NCBI GenBank assembly: GCA_031841125.1
Contig: CM063114.1
Location: forward strand, 41,251,574-41,315,573
Direction of reading: 5' to 3'
Length of the DNA: 64,000 nucleotides
From: Acanthococcus lagerstroemiae
Taxonomy: Eukaryota; Arthropoda; Insecta; Hemiptera; Eriococcidae
A model generated the notes under the pieces. It was not told the DNA's origin. It made no database searches and worked only from the letters and a program-made list of their open reading frames with translations. The stretch's first letter is position 1. Every line of letters begins with the position of its first letter. The translations under genes and the position numbers were made by a program. This document shows, piece after piece, positions 34,141-45,591 of this stretch.

Positions 34141-34337
34141 CAACGGCGGCAACTTACAATTTTCCCAAGGGGTGCTCGAACAAAATTTTATAACGTGAAT
34201 TTAGAGGGAAGGGGGGAAAAATTTGGCAAAAAATTTTTCCTCGCGGATTTTTTATTTTTGAGGAATTTCCCAAGGGGTGCTCAAAAAATCCCAAGGGGTG
34301 CTCGAGCCCCGGAGCACCCACAAAGTTGCCGCCTGTG
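34141..34337. mobile_element. hAT-type miniature element with perfect 8-bp target duplication
   Basis: The ends CAACGGCGGCAACTT and (minus strand) CACAGGCGGCAACTT match at 13 of 15 positions. The flanks are GACCTACA at 34133-34140 and GACCTACA at 34338-34345, an exact 8-bp duplication as made by hAT transposases. Internally CCCAAGGGGTGCTC occurs three times. It is 197 bp long with no coding capacity. A decayed relative lies at 42690-42807. Confidence 0.85.
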
Positions 34338-34586
34338 GACCTACATTCAATAATTGCTCAGAACTACTGTTTTCAAATTTGAAGATTGAAATTTGGGAAT
34401 ACCATGTACAAATATGTTGTTGTTATATTCCTTAGTCTCTCGAACAGATTTGCTCTGCATAGCTCATTCTTTGACTTCCTTTCCAGTTCTGTCCCTCAAC
34501 CATTCCCTCTGGTAATAATGACAATATCTCTGGATATCTTATGTAGGTCGATTTGAAAGTGAGATTTCTTCGAACGTATATTTAGA

Positions 34587-34790
34587 GTATAACATTGTAT
34601 TGTGAGGCCTGGGCATTAGGAACACAAGAAAGAAAAAGGACAGACGCTTCTAAAATGTGGTGTTAGCGGAGAATGTTGAAAATCAAATGGACAGAAAAGA
34701 TCAGGAATGAGGAGTATTAAGGTGAACAAAAAGGAAAGGAGTAATTTGGAATATAATTGTAAAGAGAAGAGTTAACAAGCTACCTCGCGG
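34587..34790 (+). pseudogene. Non-LTR RT C-terminal fragment (part 1 of a split element)
   Basis: Translation gives LYCEAWALGTQERKRTDAS, then KMWC, a stop, RRMLKIKWTEKIRNEEY, another stop, then GEQKGKE. EMWCYRRMLKI-WT--V-NEE is a hallmark block in the RT C-terminal region of one large group of insect non-LTR elements. Two in-frame stops are present. The homology stops near the hairpin at 34780 and appears to resume at 36500. Confidence 0.7.
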
Positions 34791-35566
34791 ATCGCGAGGT
34801 AGTAACATGGTGTTTGCCATTGGGACTGTGCAAATTGTAGAAGCGCTAGTGTAGAATAGGTATTTTTTGGTAAGCGAACGGTGACTTGACGTCACTAACG
34901 TCTTCTTTTTCCCCAGGAACATAAAAGCTGATGACGCTACACGCACATCATGGAAGTTCAAGGCTTCAAACTGTGAAGCTGCAGACTGCAATCACGCAGC
35001 AGACTTTATTTCCATTTTCCGTTTAATTCATTCCAAGCGGCAAGCAGAAATCAAACACCCTACCTTTACAATACAAATAAATTCAAAGGACATAAATCCA
35101 ACGAATTTCAGGTACACGAGTTTCAATGAATATGAACTGATAACTGCTGATAACAATATTCAAAGAAGGACAGGAATTTTGTTTCGATTCAAATAAACAA
35201 GGAATTTTACTTCAATTCAAATAAAGTTGTGTCCTCCCTTCAGAAAACGCACATTAATGTGTTCTTACTCCTCATTACAATGTTTATAAGATGCAAAGAC
35301 ATTAGCTCCACACTCCACTTCTGGTCACACAACGCGTGAAAATATTTGTGAACCGTTCAAATGCGAGAAAGATAATCTTTCATTTCAAAAACAAAACGTG
35401 ATCTGCCAATTATTTATTTACGTTTTTCGTTAATTCCGCTACACAATTATAATAGAAGTTCAAATTTGTGATTGAAGACATGTTGACGGTTTTGGATGAT
35501 TCCTTGTTCCTGATAATGAAAAGATGAAGGTAAATAGTCAAACGAGAAACAAAATATTTGTGATAA

Positions 35567-35805
35567 ACCTGAAACAGAATACCAAAATTACCACTCAATA
35601 CTGCTAACATATTTATGAGACATAACTCACATCGCATTATTCCTCGGAAAATTTCCTGATAAGAGTAACACAGAATGTTGCATGTACTTGGTTTGATGGT
35701 TTGATTCAAATACATTATACACTAATTCAACTGAGAACCCATTTCATACAAACAAACAATAGGTACACTTAACTCTTCTAAATCCAGTTAATATCTTCAC
35801 TTTCT
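35567..35805 (+). repeat. Dispersed repeat family I, copy 2
   Basis: Matches 6120-6355 in the same orientation, from CCTGAAACAGAATACC to CTTCTAAATCCAGTTAAT. Non-coding. Confidence 0.7.
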
Positions 35806-36027
35806 TTGAGGAAATAGTTCCTTTTGTAGAAAAGTAGGAATCGCACAATACTGTCATGAGTAAAATACAAAATCACAAAATGAAACGTAAACAAGTTACA
35901 TTATTTGTGAATTGTAAGCGTAAGGAGAGGATTCATAATAGTAAACCAATTTATTGATAGATGGCAGGTTGATGGAGAAGGGAACTGAGCTATAACTGAA
36001 CTATGAGCTGTAAACAATTTAGTCGTA

Positions 36028-36408
36028 TTTAATCTTTGACTATTATACATACCATGGACACCAAACAACGCCTCTTATCAGTGGTTTTTGTGAAGCCAGG
36101 AAAAGAGCCCAGAAGCCAAATAAAATTTTAAAAATAAAGATATAAAGGGCAAGTTTGCTGGAATTAATTTTGTAATAGTTTATTTTGCAATCATTTAATT
36201 AGTGTACAATCGAATCCAAATAATTCAGAGCGGTTTTTTTTAATAATGAAAAGTAAGAAATTTTCCATTTACGATTCCACTGAATGAAACCGAATAATAC
36301 GAAGATGATTATAACTGATAAAAATAGTGATATAAATGGCAATGTTGGCTTCACCCTAAATCGCGTTGTTCTGTATCCATGGTATGTATATAGTCAAAGT
36401 ATTTAATG
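36028..36408. repeat. Inverted-repeat element of about 380 bp
   Basis: The left arm ATTTAATCTTTGACTATTAT / ACATACCATGGACAC pairs with the right arm GTATCCATGGTATGTATATA / GTCAAAGTATTTAAT. Pairing extends inward through AACAACGC / GCGTTGTT and more weakly through GTGAAGCCA / TGGCTTCAC. No coding capacity. Probably a miniature element. Confidence 0.7.
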
Positions 36409-36499
36409 AGAAATTATGATGAAAATTCGATTGCAATAGGGTGTTTGCTTGCAGCGCTCCGCGCAGTAAACACCCTACAAAATGACAGGTCATTATATA

Positions 36500-36665
36500 A
36501 AACATCCAAAGGTATTATTATTACTGCTAGAGAGAATGATTAAGGAACGAACTGAAAAAAGGAAGGCAAAGAATGGCCTATGAAGAGCAGATAATGGAGG
36601 ATACAAGGTGTAAAATCCTTCTCAAAAATGAGAAGATTAGCACAGGACAGAGAAAGCGGAAAGAC
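36500..36665 (+). pseudogene. Non-LTR RT C-terminal fragment (part 2 of the split element)
   Basis: Across frames it reads RMIKERTEKRKAKNGL, then YKV, then KSFSKMRRLAQDREKR. In the same RT group, the region after the RNEE block reads IEGK--GRR--RQ--W followed by a short helix and A-DR--WR. The order, strand and spacing make it the continuation of 34587-34790 once the 1.7 kb between is removed. Confidence 0.55.
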
Positions 36666-37833
36666 ACGATCTCATACTAGTCAAGAGACTAAAGAAAATA
36701 TTGTTGATGAGTTACTCTTTTACTCATAATAAACAGTACTGCAAATTCAAAGCTGAAGATTTTCATTTTGATGCGTTCTAGGTTTAGTACAAATGAATGG
36801 GTGTACAGAAATGTGACAAAGCGGATGTCGGAGGGGGGGGGGATTCAATCCCAAAAAGCTTACTAATCCGCCAGATACGGGGAATCCCCGGAGGTGATGA
36901 TCCAAGACTTAGTGAAATCTTCTACCACCAAAAATAAAATACCCGGGAATAAAACTAAGATGTGGTGACGTACAATATGTACACGTCTGGACACTTCATA
37001 TCACAAACTGGTATAGATGGATGGATTGATGCTTCTCATCTTCGGTAAATCTGGCGCTCTTATTGAGCATTTTCGATTAGGTTGATCCGTTGCTTACACG
37101 GCGGTGTCATTATCACTACACCACCGACGAAACACGATGAGAATGATGACTCATCATAATAGCCATGATGAAGTCAGAATCTGTCAAGGCCTGACTGCAC
37201 AATTCCGCTGTCAATGGAAAAACATTAAATCGACCTCACGCCACACCTATACCCGATTCAGTACACCAATTGGCAAGAACATAACTGTACAGGCTTATTG
37301 TCTTTCAGCAAGAATAATAGTTCTTCTTGCGCACCTGTACTCGGAGTTCGGTGCACGGAGCAGAAGCGTTCGATAAGCCAAGCATGCAGACCTCTCGACA
37401 CGGTTTTGCTAACACCTTAATCCGTCAGATCAATCATTCGCGAACCTGTCGAACAATTAAATCACACTGAAAAAAATTCCATCTTCGTATTAAAATTCAG
37501 ATCATGGCCATCTTGTTTGTAATACACAGACGTAATGACCGTTCGTACATTTCAATGAGGACTCCCTCATCGTCATGAAGAATGTCAACTATCATAGGTA
37601 CGAACAGCGAAATACACAATTAGATTCCTGCATCGTGGACACAGGAAAGAGGAGCGTCATTTTCTATTTTTTTCAACACGTTCGTACTCGTGGAAATTTA
37701 TTTATTATACCTGCAACGGATGTAATGACAAATTGAAACAATGTTCCAGCGTGTTCCCCATCACGTGAACACATGCCAAGAGCAGGGTGCCAGATAAGAA
37801 TACTCAAAAATCCTTAACCATATTTTCGACCAG
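36666..37833. other. Unassigned DNA
   Basis: No recognisable gene or repeat apart from a G9 run at about 36833. The open frame at 37104-37376 lacks motifs. Confidence 0.35.
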
Positions 37834-37975
37834 TGGTGTATACAGGATTTTCCAATTGGGGGGGGGGGAGTGGGAAGTAAGATTTTCAAGGGAGAAAAAA
37901 TCGAAAATTGAGGTATTTTTTAAAAATCGTCGATATTATAAGAAGACTATTTCATAAAAATGAAGGTAAAATTAC
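37834..37975 (+). mobile_element. hAT-type miniature element, 5' part only
   Basis: CAGTGGTGTATACAGGATTT, a poly(G) run, AAGTAAGATTTTCAAGGGAG and ATGAAGGTAAAATTACTGCT match the left half of the complete element at 39287-39549. The right half and terminus are absent. Confidence 0.75.
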
Positions 37976-38092
37976 TGCTGCTCATTTTTGCATAATGTGG
38001 CGAATAATCCCGAACATTCGAGATAGCGAAGAAAGATCGACACGTTTCAAGCAGCAGAATAGAAGTTTGGTAACGAAAGCGATGAGATATAC

Positions 38093-38760
38093 AGGGTGTT
38101 CCACGAAAGTTACCCCCCCCCCTCCCATTTTTTCGGACCGATTGGCGGATTTTTGCTGGACCAGTTGCCATCTTTCTGCGGCAAGGTCTAGTTTCTCTAG
38201 GGCTTGAAAAAAATTTTCCCCCCATTTATGGGGGGCTGTAACGTGCCACCAACTTTGGAATCTTAAATGGAAAGGTATGCCTTTATGCACATCGCTGGAA
38301 AGGGCATATCCTGCAAAATACGAATCCGTAAAAAAAGTTTCAAAATTCATCAATTTTGGGGGCAAGAGGCCTAAAGATGACCAGAATCTATCAAAACTAA
38401 AAGTGTCATTACCTAGCAAACAAACGATCGAAAGAGGGGTTTTCGAGGTCACGGATTCCGAATACACGATTTAACTCGGTTTAGGGCTTCAAACTCCAAA
38501 TTTTCAACCTAGAACTGGTTCCATATTCACAAATTTTTGACTTTCTAAATACAGATTATCAAAGTGGCTTCACGCACATCGTTGAATAGGAAACTTCCTT
38601 CAGAGTATGAATCCATGAAAAAAAAATTCAAAATTCATCAAATTTGGGGTAAGGGGCCAGAGATGACCAAAATCCGTCAAAAATTGAAGTATCATGACCT
38701 AGCAAACAGATTATCGAAAAGGGGGTTTTTGAGGTCGCTGATTCCGTATGTCACACGGAA
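38093..38760. repeat. Diverged tandem duplication, period about 290 bp
   Basis: It begins with ACAGGGTGTTCCACGAAAGT and a C12 run. Unit one (about 38270-38470) and unit two (about 38560-38755) share CACATCG, TTCAAAATTCATCAA, GATGACCA, CTAGCAAACA, ATCGAAA and GAGGTC-C--GATTCCG. Divergence is high. The open frames seen in each unit are mutually similar but have no recognisable family and are interrupted, so I treat this as a non-coding repeat. Confidence 0.65.
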
Positions 38761-39278
38761 AAATCTCCGCTGATCGGGTGCTTTCGCTCCATCAGTGAAG
38801 CAGCAGACATGGTCGGTGAACTGGTTTAGAATTATCAAATTCATTTTGGATATCTGTCTCTCCCTAAATTCTTTTCTTCGGGTATAAAAATGAACCCCTG
38901 AACATTTCTGCTCAATCGAATACTACCTATATAAACCCGTGCCTTCTTGTACTTGAATTTCAAAAAATTCATGCCCAAGCGTGCCCGTAGACATCGCGTT
39001 TGCCATCGCCTAGCGCTCCGCGTAACGTAGGGATGAACCTACGCGCACGACACTGAAACACTTCTTGCCTATTTTCGTTGCTAGATCTAGCAGAATTTTT
39101 CATTTTTAGACGAAAAAATTTCATTTTAGCATCTCAATTTTCTTTGGAAAACACATTTTGAACGGACTTTAGCAGTATTATTTTTAATCCAGCAAAATCT
39201 AGCAGAATTTGGGACACCTGTGAGAAGAATTCAGTTTTCACTTCTGGCAACACTGTCTTGCCAACTGTTCGTTCATTT
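38761..39278. other. Spacer, unassigned
   Basis: No recognisable feature. GC-richer words near 39000-39040. Confidence 0.3.
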
Positions 39279-39286
39279 GCACTCAT

Positions 39287-39549
39287 CAGTGGCGTAGGCA
39301 GGATTTTCCTAACAGGAGGGGGGGGGGGCAAAGTAAGATTTTCGAGGGAGAAAAAGTCGAATATTGAGGTATTTTTAAAAAATCACCGATATTAGAGGAC
39401 TAGGTATTTTATGAAAATGAAGGTAAAATTATTGCTCGAGCAAAATTTTTTCGAAAAAACGTTTTTTAAAGGCGAAAAATTGCTCTTACATTCAATTTCA
39501 GGTGCCTGGGGAGCATTCGCCCCCTTCGTCCCCCCTGGCTACGCCACTG
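39287..39549 (+). mobile_element. Complete hAT-type miniature element with perfect 8-bp target duplication
   Basis: Left end CAGTGGCGTAGGCAGG, right end CTGGCTACGCCACTG, i.e. CAGTGGCGTAGCCAG on the minus strand. GCACTCAT is present at 39279-39286 and again at 39550-39557, an exact 8-bp target duplication. A G10 run lies 30 bp inside the left end, and C-rich sequence lies just inside the right end. Length 263 bp, non-coding. The CAGTGGCG termini are characteristic of arthropod hAT elements. Confidence 0.92.
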
Positions 39550-39557
39550 GCACTCAT

Positions 39558-42156
39558 CAACAGATTTTCTCTTGTTGCCAATGTTATTCTATTTATTATT
39601 GGTTCATTCATTTGTACGCAATGTGTCAGTTTAGAATGGTGAGTTTTTGGTAAAGATGTACGTGAAATCGTTAATAAAAAAAAAATGCAACAATACTAAG
39701 TGTTTTCCGGCATTCAGTATTCAAAGTACAAAAATTCAAGGAACAGTTGCAAATTTTCAATAAATTTCAAATATGGTGCAATGACCACAATTATCCACCA
39801 ATGTCAAAAAGCTAGTGGTATTCGAATACTTTCCACTAACATCTTAGCGAACACAGTGACTACAGAACCATTTGAGGTGGAAACAAAGCGCGTCTTGTAA
39901 CCCCCGCCAGTTCGAATGAACAAGGCATTACAGTCGTAAGCTCGCAAAGCGTGTTACTCTCAGATCAGAAGGATTAATACTGTGCGTGCGCTCGTCAGCT
40001 TTTTCCTGTCCTATGTGCCTATACTTCTTCTTCAAGCCCCCAACCGGTTACCTATATTAATTTCAATTTCTTTGTTTGTTTTAGATTGCTACTACTGAAA
40101 GGCGGCTGAAATTTAGTGGGTAAATAACCGTTCAAAACCTCATTTCTGGCAACTGTGAGAGGACCGAATGAAGGTAAGCCCACGAAATAATATTGCATTC
40201 GTAAAGGTGAATAGTTACAAATTCCCTGGCAAAGGAATTTTGTAAGAGATCTTCTTAGGTAACAAAGTTATTTGCGGTCAACAAGGAAATACTATGGTAG
40301 TGATCTTTTTCGTTTCTTTAACATTCTTACGAGGTACGTACTTAGGCTGGGGTATTCTAATTAATCTGTTCACGTGTTCAGTCTGCTTGAAGACATGCCC
40401 GAGGCCCACTTTAAATCAAAGCATTCAAATCTAGTACGTATGGTATCAAGCCGCACTCCATACATCGTTTCGCGTTTTACAAAACTGTTTTAGAATAGTC
40501 GGAACGCATGGCTAGTAATTGTTAGTCATTAACCGCAGTGACTCTTGCTTTTCTGCGTCACTCACCACACGTCATACTTCAATATTTCAGATCGTACCAC
40601 GCGTAGAGGTACACCAACAAAAAGAAAAAAAGACAGCTGAAATTAGTTACATGAAAAACAATACTTTTTTTTCTCGGTTTGACCGAGCCCACGTTCCTGG
40701 TGTCCTGGTGTAAAAATAGTCAAAGACAATTTCATTTGTGTGCAATATGCGTGAAGCAGGGGAAAAAAATTGGAAATCGAAATAATTTTCCAATGCTATA
40801 TTCATTTCATTACGGATCGATGAATTTGATCGAGCAGAGCGTAAACCACGGATTATGATGATTTTTAAAGCCAGCAACGAACGGTTTGCGGTCATGCACT
40901 AGCCCGAATATGGAAAAAAAAAAAAAATGTAAGTTGATTTTTGGTACAGAAAAATGGCAGTCTGTAGACGATGATCAATCGACTTTGTTTCCGGTTGAAC
41001 TGAGTGATCGAGAACTGGTGACGTGTCATAGAACTGATTACGTGAACTCTTAAGACTTCGTGCGCTTTTAGAAAAGGGAAATGCCGCAATAGTCATCAAG
41101 TGGTGAGAAACCGCAAATTTACTTAACACCGTCTGCACTGGCTCAGTGTGCAGTCTACCGAACCATACGTTTGATTCGAAATAAAAGTACCTAGATTGCA
41201 TGTAGCGTATGTCCATAAGCGCGAACAGTCATTCTGTAGTGGGGGAGGGTCATGGGGGGCCGACAGTATCAAACCAGTGCTGAAAATTCTTTCATATGTG
41301 TAATTTTTCAACCTTTTTTCTAAGGATCTGTCAGTAAATTTGGGGGGGGGGGCTAAGCCTCTAAGATCCCCTACTTACGTCTATGCAGTGATGAAGATGA
41401 CATTTGAAGTCAAACTTTCAATTTCATTTTATTCTTCTCAAAATAGAAACAAAATACGCATCGTACAAAAATGAAACAGTTGTAAATAAAACAAAACTTT
41501 TCCATTTTGAAATTTTGATTTTTGAATTTAAAGGTCCCAATCTGAAATTAAATATTGCCCAATAATGCGGGATCCATGACTAATATTCCTAATTTTGATG
41601 TTGTTCCTTCGGTTTTCGAGGTCGAATCTATCCCCCCCCCAGCTATCTTCAACAAGAGAAAAAGCTGAATTTTCGCTTCGATTCTGTACCACCTATTGTT
41701 GCCATTAGCTTTCTAACAGCGATCAAGACTCCAGGCGTGATTAAAACTTTTTACGAGTGTTCTAGACATAGTTAGCACTTTTTAAGATTCTTTCATATTG
41801 ATTTAGGACTCTTTGAAATTTGAAAATCATCAAGACGAGCTTAAGATACTTCGAGACTCGATTTTTTTCAAGCTTGCTATAAATTTCTCTAGAACTCTTA
41901 GACATGGTTGAAACCTTTTGAGATTATTCTATACTTCACTGAGTTATCTAAGACTCTTTTAGCCTTATTCAATGGACTTCAGCACTGTCTTATGTGAGAC
42001 GTTTTAAAGTTTTTCTAAGCTGGTTTTTGACTCGTGCATACATATTCTAGTAGTTAGACGAGTCCTAAGGAATCTTGAATAGGTGTGAATCATGCTAGTT
42101 TCATAGAGTTCCAATATATTCCAGCCATTTCTCCAGCTTGAATTCAGAGTTTCAAT
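39558..42156. other. Unassigned DNA
   Basis: No gene could be supported. There is a G11 run at 41341 and a C9 run at 41633. Open frames at 39700-39900, 40519-40713 and 40899-41216 are unrecognised. It may include host intergenic or intronic sequence. Confidence 0.35.
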
Positions 42157-42575
42157 TCATTCATTAATCAATTTGTCTAAATTGATTTCTCGAGTATGCT
42201 CCTTGTGTACATGAAGAACAGCCACGTGATTCAAATGTTGTGCAATTAAAGTCGACCTCATATACGTTTTAAGTCTCCTCATTGCAGAGAAGGATCTTTC
42301 GCATGTACTTGTAGAGACTGGAACTGTTTAAAAAATTTTGAGCAAAATTCTGATTCCCAAACTATAGAAATTGACGATACATTTTCGGGCTTTTTGAAAA
42401 ATTATAGATTTCGGTGTTAAATTCAAAGTTGTATTTTTCATAATATCTAGAGCCATATTTCGGTGTAACACTAGACGATCTGCATCTATAGCATTACAGA
42501 ATTCTTCTTTGTAGAAAGTCACAATGTCTGTAGCAACTGCTTTCGAGTCTAGAGTTTTCCAATTACAAAAAGGCC
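42157..42575 (-). pseudogene. hAT-superfamily transposase C-terminal (dimerisation) region, one in-frame stop
   Basis: Minus strand, one reading frame throughout: CNWKTLDSKAVATDIVTFYK, EEFCNAIDADRLVLHRNMAL, KARKCIVNFYSLGIRILLKI, one TAA at about 42328-42330, then VPVSTSTCERSFSAMRRLKT, YMRSTL, HVAVLHVHKE, REINLDKLINE and a normal TGA at 42157-42159. PVSTSTCERSFSAMRRLKTY-R is the conserved hAT dimerisation block, as in ZMYM- and P52/THAP-like hAT proteins. It is about 140 residues, against 500-700 for a full transposase. The upstream catalytic domain is missing (stop at about 42588). A single nonsense codon suggests fairly recent decay, or a host-borrowed exon. Confidence 0.85.
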
Positions 42576-42689
42576 CTTAGTGACATGTAGCCTAAGGACC
42601 CTTTTCTTGTGACATGTCACATTTTTTACTTTTAGTTCCGAACTTCTGACTTATTGCGTTAATATCGTTAATTTTCTATTACTGGTACA

Positions 42690-42807
42690 GCCTTCACCGT
42701 ACTTGGCGGTTTTTTTTTAAATTCTTCCCTGGGGGTACTCAGTGACCTTTGAAAAATCTCAGACAGTGCTCGACCCCGGGAGCACCTCCTGAGTTGCCGT
42801 CTATGCT
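42690..42807. mobile_element. Decayed relative of the 34141 miniature element
   Basis: The right part, TGCTCGACCCCGGGAGCACC then GAGTTGCCGTCTATG, matches the right end of 34141-34337. The left part (TTGGCGG, CTTCCCTGGGGGTACTC) is more diverged. No clear target duplication. Confidence 0.5.
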
Positions 42808-44701
42808 CTTTCATCTCTATTCCTCACTTTTAATGTTGTTTGCCATGATATTTCTTGTTCCTGCGAGGTCAAATTTGGTACATCTATTGGTGATCTTCAG
42901 TAACATTTTGTTCAAAAATAGTTTGCTACCATTTATAGAAAAAAGTTTTCACAGTTACCCCACTTCCGGGGTGATTTTGGAAAGCCCCCTTCAAATTTGA
43001 ATACTGCCAGTAGCATTACATAAAATACTTTGTGTCGCATGCATTTCGAGAGATTTTGTTCTCCTTCAACAGATGCGTTTTCATCCATCCCTTCAAATCT
43101 AGTTCTCTTCAAAAGTCTAGGCAATTTTTTCAATTTCTGTTTTCATTGTTACCCCATGTTACCGTTCGTTACTGAGGAAGAAAACAAGACGAACGTAAAA
43201 AACGGTAATCATGATGAAAACGGTACTTATTTTTTCATATTCTTCGTGTCACGGTTGAGGAGGAGGGGTGTGTGAAAATTTTACTGGTGTAACTCCCAAA
43301 ACCCGATTTTCCCGGTGGTCCGTCTGGTGCCATTTCGCCCCTGCTGACTTGTCTCAGGTAGCTCGGCTTCCTTCGATTCAACCCTATGATCTCGGGTGCA
43401 TCGCTACTACTCAATGCCAGAGAAACTAATTTTCATTTTTCGAATTATATGAAACAGACAACCTTCGTACTCCAATTTCAAATAGTGCTACTGCCAACAG
43501 GAAGAGGTAACAGGCTGGTGCACACGATAAGTCAACTTTACATGCACTTGTAATTTGTATACCCCACCTTTAAGCAAACATTTACCACTTGTTCATTATT
43601 TGGTTTTTCTCGATGTTAACACCTGTGTTGACCCGTTCGCCGTTCCACCTAAAAACCGTTCACATGTCTTCGCATTTCTCCTCGTAACACTGTGACACAG
43701 TTTAGTACAGGTGATGGAGTTTTATTAAACGATTGCTCACTTTCTGCTCTTCTTCTTTATTAATTAGAGCGGAATACGCTCGATTCGCATTGCTGTAAAA
43801 TATAATAGTAATAAAAATAAAGTAAAAAGTAAACAATCTCGTGATATCGTTAGCAACGCGAAATTATTCAAATCTGAATTGTCGGCGAGAGAAAGGAGAA
43901 ATAACCGGGGAAAAAAGGAAAACTTTTCCCCTGCTGGTGTGATACTGAAAGTGAGCACCGGAAGCGGTTTTGCTGTTCAAATTGAATTTAAATAACTAGC
44001 CGGCGACCTGAAATTAACCGCTTAGAACAGCTCGATAATTAATGCCGAATCTCGTTGACCGATTGTGAACGACAATTAGTTTCTATTGGCCGTGTGTTTA
44101 GTCAGTGGTAATTAGTCGACTGTGAAAACGCAGTCTAATTTCCTTGATTTAAAACACAGCTCAAATGAAATCGAAAGCCAACTCCAAAAATTCATTCAAA
44201 ACTCGATTAAACGAAAGCGTTTCAAAAGGGTATTCGCTACTTCGGCATGCGATAATCATTATCTGTGTGAGAGATTCCAGAATTTACAAGAAAAAGGGGA
44301 ATTAGTTGGAATAACAATGTCCGAGGTTTCTGTGTTCGTTTGCATCGACTGGGAATTTATTTGGAAACGCTGGAGAATGACTCAAAGGATCTCAAAGCTC
44401 AGCCCTACTTTGTCTTGTAGAATCATAACACGGTGTGGCTGCTCACTGTTTCTGTACTTTCAAGTTTGACTCATTTCACAGATTGTAATAACTGGGTTAG
44501 AGAACTGGGATATTTTTGTAATATTGATGGAGCATTGTGGAACACATTCTCCAAAAAATTGTAACCCCACCTCCCTGCAAACCTTTTCACAGAATTAGGA
44601 AATACGTGTGTCGAACGGTGTCACGATGGGGTGACATTGGACACGTTCATGAATGAACAGGGGAAAAAGTGTAAATGTAGTGTTGTCTATTAAAAGTGCC
44701 A
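42808..44701. other. Unassigned DNA
   Basis: No protein family is recognisable. The open frame at 44122-44469 (115 codons) has no motif, although it is not obviously a repeat. Possible host non-coding sequence. Confidence 0.35.
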
Positions 44702-44719
44702 AGTAACCCCAAATCAGTA

Positions 44720-45528
44720 TAATGGTGTGGTGGGAAGTATGGCGGTGCACCTATGCGAAAGTGGCCTCTAAGACACCGCACCCCCGACCCCGGAAACTAC
44801 CCTTTCCAGTGTCGCATCAATGGCCGAGGGATGCTTTGAGGACGGCCCGAGCCCCCATTCTGCTGTGCCGCTTCCGGTGCGCGTGTCCTGCCAGAGCCAC
44901 CATGGGGTTCCCTACTGACTGAGGTTTGCGCTCCCCAAGCACTATCCTGAAATTCAGGTCCCCTAGTGCCGGACGCGCTTCCTGTTCACTCACCCCTCAC
45001 CTCCTCGTCTTGGTACGTGTGGCGACGCAGCAGCTGGTGACGGCGGGGAGCCCTACCGGAGGGATCCGCAGTAGCTGCAGCAGCTCTCCTAGGATGGTAC
45101 AGATGTGGGCCGAGCTTGGTACGTCGGCCCTCTGCCTCGACCACTCTGTCTGCATCTTCCTCTTCGTGATGGCCGAGACTAAAGGCCGACACCCGATTCC
45201 AGCTGCTTCGACTCTCCATTATCTCCCGAACCAGGGTGTCCGGCGCGAGACGGCCGATCACGTCGTCGTCGTTGATGCTTCTTCCGCCAGGAGCAATCGT
45301 TGTTGTTGCCGTCCCGCCCCTCTCCTGCTCCCAGGTCTCACACTCGAACAGGGTGTGTCAAGGTGTGTCCTCCGTTCCCAGATCACAGTGTGTGCTCACA
45401 GCCCTCGGCGGTATCGCCATCCGCTGTAGGTACGTGCCGAAGCACCCGTGGTCGCTGAGGACTAGGGTCAGTTGGAAGTTCAGCTCTCCGTGCGATCTTC
45501 TCCTGCCAATACTTCGAGGCCGCGTATC
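44720..45528 (-). mobile_element. R1/TRAS-like LINE copy C4 with 18-bp target duplication
   Basis: Minus strand: SHGELNFQLTLVLSDHGCF, GTYLQRM, HTLFECETWEQERGG and IGRLAPDTLVREIMESRSS, the same C-terminal string as C1 and C3, with frameshifts and a disturbed zinc knuckle. The 3' end is GGTGTGGTGGGAAGTATGG (plus-strand view, from 44723). AGTAACCCCAAATCAGTA stands at 44702-44719 and again at 45529-45546, an exact 18-bp duplication that defines both ends. It is an 809-bp, 5'-truncated insertion. Confidence 0.92.
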
Positions 45529-45591
45529 AGTAACCCCAAATCAGTAAAGGTACGTAAAATAAGTCCCTGCCTGGAATGTTACTTGTAAAAC

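Larger units (their letters stand above)
34791..36490. other. About 1.7 kb of foreign DNA splitting an RT fragment
   Basis: It starts next to a 10-bp-stem hairpin (CTACCTCGCG-GAT-CGCGAGGTAG, 34780-34803) and ends after a hairpin with TAGGGTGTTT / AAACACCCTA arms (about 36437-36477). It contains dispersed repeat I (35567-35805) and an inverted-repeat block (36028-36408). Open frames inside are unrecognised. It could be a single large nonautonomous element or several insertions. Confidence 0.5.
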
